From assembly GCA_023422695.1 (NCBI GenBank), contig JAFAGN010000138.1:1-11953 (forward strand): DNA of 11,953 nt, in the 5' to 3' direction. Both the position numbers and the translations under genes were made by a program. Under the pieces are notes generated by a model. The model was not told the origin of the DNA. It saw only the letters and a program-made list of their open reading frames with translations, and made no database searches. Positions within the stretch are counted from its first letter, which is position 1; each line of letters begins with the position of its first letter. This DNA is from Pseudomonadota bacterium (GTDB lineage: Bacteria > Pseudomonadota > Alphaproteobacteria > Sphingomonadales > Sphingomonadaceae). This document shows positions 7,168-11,953 of the stretch, one piece after another.

Positions 7168-7196
7168 ATACTGCTTGCAGTTTACGTAAACGGCAA
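7168..7196 (-). promoter_or_regulatory. promoter with embedded palindromic operator, phosphotransferase-dehydrogenase operon
   Basis: On the minus strand TTGCCG (7196-7191) is the -35 and CAGTAT (7173-7168) the -10, with a 17-nt spacer. The perfect 12-bp palindrome GTTTACGTAAAC (7180-7191) begins in the -35 and runs into the spacer. Sixteen of the 17 bases TTGCCGTTTACGTAAAC agree with the site before etfB. Six bases separate the -10 from the ATG at 7161, so the transcript may be leaderless. A regulator bound here would block or twist the promoter. Confidence 0.65.
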
Positions 7197-7288
7197 GTGG
7201 CCATTTGCACCGCGGTTTGGCACCGCTCGGCGTGTCGCCGTCATTCGTATCAGGCCATCAAGGTTGCCGCAGGATTTCCCGCCGGACG

Positions 7289-8644
7289 CTATTCGGTGCC
7301 AAGCGCTTCCGCAGTCGGCTCCTCCGCCGCGGTCAGCGCACCGTTCTGGATCAGCCAGCGCGGATGGTCGGCCTGGACCGACGCCATGATGCGGTCGATC
7401 GCGGCGGCGACCTGCTCGCCCTCGGCCTCGCGGTCGCGCTGGACGACCACGCGGCGCGCTTGCGCGTCGATGAGCACCCGGTCGCGAAGAACCAGTTCGC
7501 CGACGGTCAGCCCGGCCAAGATGGTGCGGGCGTCGGCCTCGCGCTGCTCCAGCGTCGCGATGCGCTGATTCAGCCGCTCCTCGAACTGCACCGCGGCGTT
7601 GGTCTGCTGGCGCAGCTGAACGATATTGACCCGCACATTGCGGTCGAGTTCGCTGCGGACATTGCTGGCGAGCCGCTGGTTGAGCCGCGAAGCATAGTGA
7701 TCGACCAGCACCACGCCATCGACCGCAATATCGTCATTTTCGACCCGCACGGTCAGCGTATCGATCCGGTCGCCCTCGCCCAGCAGGCCGTCCAGTTTCG
7801 CTTGAACCGTCGTGCGCGCGCGCAGCTCGCGCGCAATATTGTTCAGCGACAGCGCCAGCGGGATCGACAAGATGCCCAGCGTGACGATGATTCCGATCAC
7901 CTGCATCGCGGTATGCTGCGGCGTCAGCGACGGGCCAAACCGATTGAGCCGCGCCACTGCCGTCGCGGCGAACGCGATCGCCAGCGTGTTGGTCAGGAAC
8001 AGCAAGGCTGCGCCCAGCGCAAAGTCGAACCGCCCAGTAACGAGCCCGAAACCGACGGTCGACAGCGGCGGCACCAGCGCCGTCGCAATCGCGACGCCGA
8101 CCATCACCCCCGACAGCTTGCGCATGATCGCATACACGCCCGCGATGCCGCCGACGACCGCGACGCCCAGATCGAGCAGCGTCGGCTGGGTGCGCGCGCG
8201 CAGTTCGGACGTGACGTCCTGGATCGGCGAAATCCAGATGATCAGCATCGCGACGATAATCGCGACCGCCATGCCCGCGGCCATCGTCACCAGCGATCGT
8301 TTGATCAGATTGCTTTCCAGCGTCGCCAGCCCGAAACCGACCCCCATGATCGGCCCGAGCAGCGGCGATACAAGCATCGCGCCGATGACCACCGCCGCCG
8401 AGCTTTGCAGCAGGCCCAGCGTGGCGATCGCCGACGATAGCGTGATCAGCAGCAGGAATTTGCGGTCGAGCCGCGCATCGCGCGCGACGCTGGCCAAGGT
8501 CAGCGAGCGGCCGTGGGTTTCATCCTCGCCCGCCGGATCGTCGCTGCCGATGTCGGACGGCGGCGCGGCGCGCGTGGACCGGCGACCCCCGGCATTGAAC
8601 GGGGCGTCGCCGAGTCCGGGCACTCCGGGATGGTCGCCGGCCAC
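7289..8644 (-). CDS. DUF389 domain-containing membrane protein
   Basis: A 451-residue integral membrane protein with the DUF389 signature (SSAIATLGLLQSSAAVVIGAMLVSPLLGPI, 70-99). Hydrophobic segments lie at about 64-80, 84-108, 116-139, 158-173, 178-196, 208-230 and 247-267. The hydrophilic C-terminal half (about 270-451) includes a Gln/Glu/Arg-rich stretch (343-374) that may form a coiled coil. The function of DUF389 proteins is unknown; the membrane part suggests transport or sensing, but nothing here fixes a substrate. The best available start is GTG 8644, only 14 nt after the etfA stop, without a clear Shine-Dalgarno; no ATG lies before the first membrane segment. The spacing suggests transcription with etfBA, although a functional link is not evident. 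Confidence 0.85.
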   Translation of the reverse strand: MAGDHPGVPGLGDAPFNAGGRRSTRAAPPSDIGSDDPAGEDETHGRSLTLASVARDARLDRKFLLLITLSSAIATLGLLQSSAAVVIGAMLVSPLLGPIMGVGFGLATLESNLIKRSLVTMAAGMAVAIIVAMLIIWISPIQDVTSELRARTQPTLLDLGVAVVGGIAGVYAIMRKLSGVMVGVAIATALVPPLSTVGFGLVTGRFDFALGAALLFLTNTLAIAFAATAVARLNRFGPSLTPQHTAMQVIGIIVTLGILSIPLALSLNNIARELRARTTVQAKLDGLLGEGDRIDTLTVRVENDDIAVDGVVLVDHYASRLNQRLASNVRSELDRNVRVNIVQLRQQTNAAVQFEERLNQRIATLEQREADARTILAGLTVGELVLRDRVLIDAQARRVVVQRDREAEGEQVAAAIDRIMASVQADHPRWLIQNGALTAAEEPTAEALGTE

Positions 8645-8657
8645 CGACAGGACCGGT

Positions 8658-9587
8658 TTAGATCTTGCCGGTCAGTTCGGGAACGGCGCTGAACAGATCG
8701 GCGACGAGACCGAAGTCGGCGACCTGAAAGATCGGGGCGTCCTCGTCCTTGTTGATCGCAACGATCGTCTTGCTGTCCTTCATCCCCGCAAGATGCTGGA
8801 TCGCGCCCGAGATGCCGATCGCGAAATAGACCTGCGGCGCGACGATCTTGCCGGTCTGGCCGACCTGATAGTCGTTGGGGACATAACCCGCGTCGACCGC
8901 GGCACGCGAAGCGCCAAGCGCGGCGCCAAGCTTGTCGGCGAGCGGGACGATGACTTCCTCATATTTCTCGCTCGAACCCAGCGCGCGGCCACCCGACACG
9001 ATGATCTTCGCCGAGGTCAGTTCGGGGCGATCCTGCTTGGCGATTTCGGCGCCGACAAAAGTCGATACACCGGCGTCGCTGCCGCTTGCCACGGCTTCGA
9101 CCGTACCCGAACCACCCGAGGTCGCGGCCTTGTCGAACGCGGTACCGCGCACGGTCAGGACCAGTTTTGCGTCCGACGATTCGACGGTCGCGATGGCGTT
9201 GCCGGCATAGATCGGACGGGTGAAGGTCTTCGGACCCTCGACCGACAGGATTTCCGAAATCTGCATCACGTCGAGCAAAGCGGCGACGCGCGGCGCGATA
9301 TTCTTGCCGGTCGTCGTTGCGGGCGCGAGGAACGCGTCGTGGCTGCCCATCAATTCGGCGACCAGCGGCGCGATATTTTCGGGCAAATTGTGACCGAAAG
9401 CGGCGTTGTCGGCGACATGGACCTTGCCCACGCCCGCGATCTGCGCGGCTTCCTTGGCGACGGCATCGACGCCCGAACCGGCGACGAGGAGATGGACTTC
9501 GCCCAGCTTCGACGCGGCGGTGACCACCGCAAGCGTGGCATCCTTGACGGCTGCACCGTCATGTTCGACCCAAACCAGAGTTTTCAT
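8658..9587 (-). CDS. etfA: electron transfer flavoprotein subunit alpha
   Basis: A 309-residue ETF alpha subunit, the usual length. With EtfB it forms the soluble heterodimer that takes electrons from acyl-CoA dehydrogenases and passes them to ETF:ubiquinone oxidoreductase. The N-terminal domain begins MKTLVWVEHDGAAVKDATLA. The C-terminal FAD domain shows SGGR (198-201), ASR (226-228), the QVGQTGKIVAPQVYFAIGISGAIQH block split over 241-265, and NKDEDAPIFQVADFGLV (279-295). These are standard FAD-contact motifs, and no key residue is missing. Its ATG overlaps the etfB stop (ATGA), so the two are translationally coupled. An AGATCT hexamer (8660-8665) overlaps its stop codon. Confidence 0.97.
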   Translation of the reverse strand: MKTLVWVEHDGAAVKDATLAVVTAASKLGEVHLLVAGSGVDAVAKEAAQIAGVGKVHVADNAAFGHNLPENIAPLVAELMGSHDAFLAPATTTGKNIAPRVAALLDVMQISEILSVEGPKTFTRPIYAGNAIATVESSDAKLVLTVRGTAFDKAATSGGSGTVEAVASGSDAGVSTFVGAEIAKQDRPELTSAKIIVSGGRALGSSEKYEEVIVPLADKLGAALGASRAAVDAGYVPNDYQVGQTGKIVAPQVYFAIGISGAIQHLAGMKDSKTIVAINKDEDAPIFQVADFGLVADLFSAVPELTGKI

Positions 9588-10333
9588 GAGTGCACTCCCA
9601 TCGCCTTCAGCTTGGCAACCAGTTCATCGACATCGGCGACCTTGACACCCGCCGAGCGGACGGGCGGTTCGGAAACCTTCACCGTCTTGACGCGCGGGGT
9701 GGTGTCGACGCCGTAGTCGGCAGGCGACTTGGTATCGAGCGGCTTCGACTTCGCCTTCATGATGTTCGGCAGCGAGGCATAGCGCGGCTCGTTGAGGCGC
9801 AGGTCGGTGGTGACGATCGCGGGAAGTTTCAGCTTCACCGTCTCGAGCCCGCCGTCGACTTCGCGCGTCACCGACACATGGTCGCCCTCGACGTTGACCG
9901 CACTGGCAAAGGTACCCTGCGCCCAGCCGGTCAGCGCTGCGAGCATCTGGCCGGTCTGGTTGTTGTCGCCGTCGATCGCCTGCTTGCCCAGGATCACCAG
10001 ACCCGGCTGCTCGGCGTCGGCAATCGCCTTGAAAATCTTGGCGAGCGCCAGCGGTTCGACGTCGTCATCGGTCTGCACCAGGATCGCGCGGTCGGCGCCC
10101 ATCGCGAGCGCGGTGCGCAGCGTTTCCTGCGCCTTCGCCGGGCCGACGGAAACGGCGACGATCTCGGTCGCAACGCCCTTTTCCTTGAGGCGGATCGCTT
10201 CTTCGACGCCGATTTCGTCGAACGGGTTCATCGACATTTTGACGTTGGCCAGATCGACGCCGGTGCCGTCGGCCTTCACCCGCGGCTTGACGTTATAATC
10301 GAGCACCCGCTTGACGGGGACGAGGATTTTCAT
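9584..10333 (-). CDS. etfB: electron transfer flavoprotein subunit beta
   Basis: A 249-residue ETF beta subunit, the usual length. It binds AMP structurally and carries the recognition loop that docks on partner dehydrogenases: RYASLPNIMKAKSK (184-197), where L188 matches the anchoring leucine of mitochondrial ETF. Other marks are MKILVPVKRVLDYNVKPRV (1-19), MNPFDEIGVEEAIRLKE (35-51) and ILGKQAIDGDNNQTGQM (114-130). Start ATG 10333 has an AGGAG Shine-Dalgarno (10344-10348). It is the first gene of etfBA, with its own promoter and palindromic operator just upstream, shared in sequence with the phosphotransferase operon. It lies downstream of sucC beyond a large palindromic element. Confidence 0.97.
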   Translation of the reverse strand: MKILVPVKRVLDYNVKPRVKADGTGVDLANVKMSMNPFDEIGVEEAIRLKEKGVATEIVAVSVGPAKAQETLRTALAMGADRAILVQTDDDVEPLALAKIFKAIADAEQPGLVILGKQAIDGDNNQTGQMLAALTGWAQGTFASAVNVEGDHVSVTREVDGGLETVKLKLPAIVTTDLRLNEPRYASLPNIMKAKSKPLDTKSPADYGVDTTPRVKTVKVSEPPVRSAGVKVADVDELVAKLKAMGVHS

Positions 10334-10368
10334 GGGCTCAAAGCTCCTCTCAACAAATTGTGCACTGC

Positions 10369-10397
10369 GCCATAATTGGCGTTTACGTAAACGTCAA
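10369..10397 (-). promoter_or_regulatory. promoter with embedded palindromic operator, etfBA
   Basis: On the minus strand TTGACG (10397-10392) is the -35 and TATGGC (10374-10369) the -10, with a 17-nt spacer. The palindrome GTTTACGTAAAC occupies 10381-10392, as in the copy before the phosphotransferase gene. The expected transcription start is near 10362, leaving about 29 nt of leader that contains the AGGAG site. A palindrome between -35 and -10 fits a TetR-type repressor or a MerR-type regulator; from memory, operators of the MerR-family LiuR regulon of acyl-CoA degradation look similar, which needs checking. Confidence 0.7.
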
Positions 10398-10401
10398 CCT
10401 G

Positions 10402-10549
10402 ACTCCTCTCCCCTTGGGGGGAGAGGATAGGGAAACTTGGTCCGCAGGACCTAGTCGGACTTGGTGAGGGTCTGGACGTTGCCGCCCTCACCGCTGCGAC
10501 TAGGCAGCAAGCTGCCAAGTCTCGCCGCCTCTCCCCCACGGGGAGAGGC
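10402..10549. repeat. large cloverleaf-like palindromic element between sucC and etfB
   Basis: The element is bounded by two hairpins: CCTCTCCCC/GGGGAGAGG at 10405-10413/10418-10426, and GCCTCTCCCC/GGGGAGAGGC at 10527-10536/10540-10549. Nested pairs lie between them: 10435-10440/10515-10520, 10450-10457/10497-10504 and 10463-10470/10485-10492, plus small stems 10440-10443/10447-10450 and 10503-10508/10511-10516. The outer arms can also pair with each other. Similar elements recur in sphingomonad genomes (from memory). The right hairpin begins 7 nt after the sucC stop and could pause or end transcription, but no T-run follows. The direct repeat ACGTCAA flanks it at 10391-10397 and 10554-10560. 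Confidence 0.8.
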
Positions 10550-10556
10550 AATTACG

Positions 10557-11762
10557 TCAAGCCGCGCGAACTTCCGCGACAATCTTCTTTGCCGCGTCGC
10601 CCAGATCGTTTGCCGCGACGATCGGCAGCCCCGAATTGGCGAGGATGTCCTTGCCCTGCTGGACGTTCGTACCTTCCAGCCGGACGACCAGCGGCACCGA
10701 CAGATTCACTTCCTTCGCCGCCGCGACGATGCCGTCGGCGATGATGTCGCATTTCATGATGCCGCCAAAGATGTTGACGAGGATGCCCTTCACCGCGGGG
10801 TCCTTCAGGATGATCTTGAACGCCGCGGTCACCTTTTCCTTGCTCGCGCCGCCGCCGACGTCGAGGAAGTTGGCGGGGAATTCGCCGTTCAGCTTGATGA
10901 TGTCCATCGTCGCCATCGCCAGACCGGCGCCATTGACCATGCAGCCGATGTTGCCGTCGAGCTTGATATAGGCGAGGTCATATTCCGACGCCTCGACCTC
11001 GGCCGGGTCTTCTTCGGTCAGGTCGCGCAGTTCGGCGATGTCCTTGTGACGGAACATCGCATTGCCGTCGAAACCGACCTTGGCGTCGAGCACCAGCAAT
11101 TCGTCGCCATTGGCGCCTTCGCAGACCGCGAGCGGGTTGATTTCGATCTGTTCGGCATCGGTGCCGAGGAACGCGGCATAGAGCCCGGCCAGAACCTTGG
11201 CGGCCTGCTTCGCCAGATCGCCCGACAGGCCCAGCGCCGCGGCGACGCTGCGGCCATGGTGGGGCATCAGGCCGGTGGCAGGGTCGATGGTGATGGTGTG
11301 GATCTTTTCGGGCGTGTCGTGCGCGACGGTTTCGATGTCCATCCCGCCCTCGGTCGAGGCGACGACCGCGATGCGGCTGGTGGCGCGGTCGACGAGCAGC
11401 GCGAGGTAGAATTCCTGTTTAATGTCGGCGCCGTCGGTGATGTACAGGCGGTTGACCTGCTTGCCCGCCTCGCCGGTCTGGATCGTCACCAGCGTGTTGC
11501 CGAGCATATCCTTGGCGTGCGCTTCAACCTCTTCGATCGTCTTGGCCAGGCGGACACCGCCCTTGGCATCGGGGCCGAGTTCCTTGAACTTGCCCTTGCC
11601 GCGGCCACCCGCATGAATCTGCGATTTCACGACATAAAGCGGCCCGGGGAGCTGCTTGGCCGCCGCAACGGCTTCCTCGACGGTCATCGCGGCAATGCCC
11701 TTGGGGACAGCAACGCCAAATTTCGCGAGCAGTTCTTTCGCCTGATATTCGTGGATGTTCAT
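10557..11762 (-). CDS. sucC: ADP-forming succinyl-CoA synthetase, beta subunit
   Basis: A 401-residue beta subunit of succinate-CoA ligase (TCA cycle: succinyl-CoA + ADP + Pi to succinate + CoA + ATP). It opens with the family hallmark MNIHEYQAKELLAKFGV. The ATP-grasp domain includes VVKSQIHAGGRGKGKF (44-59) and the Mg-binding residues Asn209 (EINPL) and Asp226 (VLDAKVGFDG). The CoA-ligase domain has GNIGCMVNGAGLAM (270-283), FLDVGGGA (299-306) and GILVNIFGGIMKCD (326-339). ATG 11762 is chosen over the ATG at 11885 because it starts the conserved N-terminus; the extra 41 residues are low-complexity translation of upstream DNA. The alpha subunit gene sucD, usually next to sucC, is not downstream here, where etfBA follow. 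The Shine-Dalgarno is poor and I see no convincing promoter between 11763 and 11887. Confidence 0.97.
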   Translation of the reverse strand: MNIHEYQAKELLAKFGVAVPKGIAAMTVEEAVAAAKQLPGPLYVVKSQIHAGGRGKGKFKELGPDAKGGVRLAKTIEEVEAHAKDMLGNTLVTIQTGEAGKQVNRLYITDGADIKQEFYLALLVDRATSRIAVVASTEGGMDIETVAHDTPEKIHTITIDPATGLMPHHGRSVAAALGLSGDLAKQAAKVLAGLYAAFLGTDAEQIEINPLAVCEGANGDELLVLDAKVGFDGNAMFRHKDIAELRDLTEEDPAEVEASEYDLAYIKLDGNIGCMVNGAGLAMATMDIIKLNGEFPANFLDVGGGASKEKVTAAFKIILKDPAVKGILVNIFGGIMKCDIIADGIVAAAKEVNLSVPLVVRLEGTNVQQGKDILANSGLPIVAANDLGDAAKKIVAEVRAA

Positions 11763-11887
11763 GAGGTCTGCCGGGCCTTTCGAGTCTTGGGGCGGGGAGA
11801 ATTGGCGCCGCCTAAGCACAAGTTGGCGGGCAAGGCTAGCCCCGGGGCGGGAAGAGATTCTATCCCTCCCGGCGGGCAAACTCATCC

Positions 11888-11953
11888 CTTCGTCATCCCG
11901 GCGAAGGCCGGGATCTCACCGTTTCACCCTGACGCACCGGCGAGATCCCGGCC
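11888..11953. repeat. REP-like palindrome, cut by the window edge
   Basis: ATCCCGGC (11895-11902) and GCCGGGAT (11907-11914) form a hairpin with a 4-nt loop. The 12-mer GGCCGGGATCTC (11906-11917) is then repeated in inverted form at 11942-11953, the last bases of the window, so a second hairpin probably continues outside. The motif CGTCATCCCGGCGAAGG is widespread between genes in sphingomonads and other alphaproteobacteria (from memory). Confidence 0.8.

Noticed and set aside
7228..7240. CGGCG-TGT-CGCCG hairpin after the DUF389 gene
   Set aside because: A 5-bp GC stem without a T-run is too common in GC-rich DNA to call a terminator.
5830..7389. 519-residue plus-strand open frame opposite the phosphotransferase
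   Set aside because: Antisense shadow, His/Arg/Gln-rich, no recognisable motif.
7812..9716. 634-residue plus-strand open frame opposite the DUF389 gene and etfA
   Set aside because: Antisense shadow of two recognised genes; no domain-like segments.
10330..10551. 73-residue minus-strand frame between sucC and etfB
   Set aside because: It is translation of the palindromic element and the etfB promoter; no Shine-Dalgarno and no family likeness.

Overview
The window looks like chromosomal DNA of a sphingomonad (Alphaproteobacteria, Sphingomonadales; Sphingopyxis or a near relative is my best guess). The reasons are the high GC content, the protein-level look of the genes, a lone sucC placed before etfBA, and three kinds of REP-like palindromes that I know from that order. 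The genus is an inference, not a proven call.

Layout, right to left, because the metabolic genes all lie on the minus strand. 11888-11953 holds a REP-like palindrome cut by the window edge. sucC (10557-11762, succinyl-CoA synthetase beta) follows, without sucD next to it. A ~145-nt, highly folded palindromic element (10402-10549) separates it from etfB-etfA (10333-8658, electron transfer flavoprotein), which overlap by ATGA. A DUF389 membrane protein (8644-7289) follows 14 nt after etfA. Next comes a two-gene operon: a phosphotransferase fused to a DUF6285-like domain (7161-5824) and an acyl-CoA dehydrogenase (5809-4520). Then come a D-aminoacylase-like amidohydrolase (2944-1205), a perfect 24-nt inverted repeat (1089-1190) and a zinc-free MDR oxidoreductase (1054-47). 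A single copy of the same repeat lies at 2-25.

Between the acyl-CoA dehydrogenase and the amidohydrolase sits the only plus-strand block (3118-4505). It is a compact, lower-GC type II restriction-modification pair: an MT-A70 adenine methyltransferase overlapping by one base (TAATG) a BglII/BstYI-family endonuclease. It ends 14 nt from the convergent dehydrogenase stop and looks like a horizontally acquired defence cassette.

How the genes may work together: the kinase-like protein and the dehydrogenase together match the two halves of the ACAD10/ACAD11 fusion proteins and the LvaA/LvaC pair of levulinate catabolism. They may therefore process 4-hydroxyacyl-CoA substrates. ETF is the usual electron acceptor of acyl-CoA dehydrogenases. 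The same 12-bp palindrome, GTTTACGTAAAC, sits inside a similarly spaced promoter before both the phosphotransferase and etfB. This suggests one regulator controls the dehydrogenase operon and its electron acceptor together, and it is the most interesting regulatory signal I found. I found no CRISPR array, tRNA, rRNA or transposase. No gene-free stretch exceeds 300 bases; the longest is 10334-10556, filled by the etfB promoter and the palindromic element.
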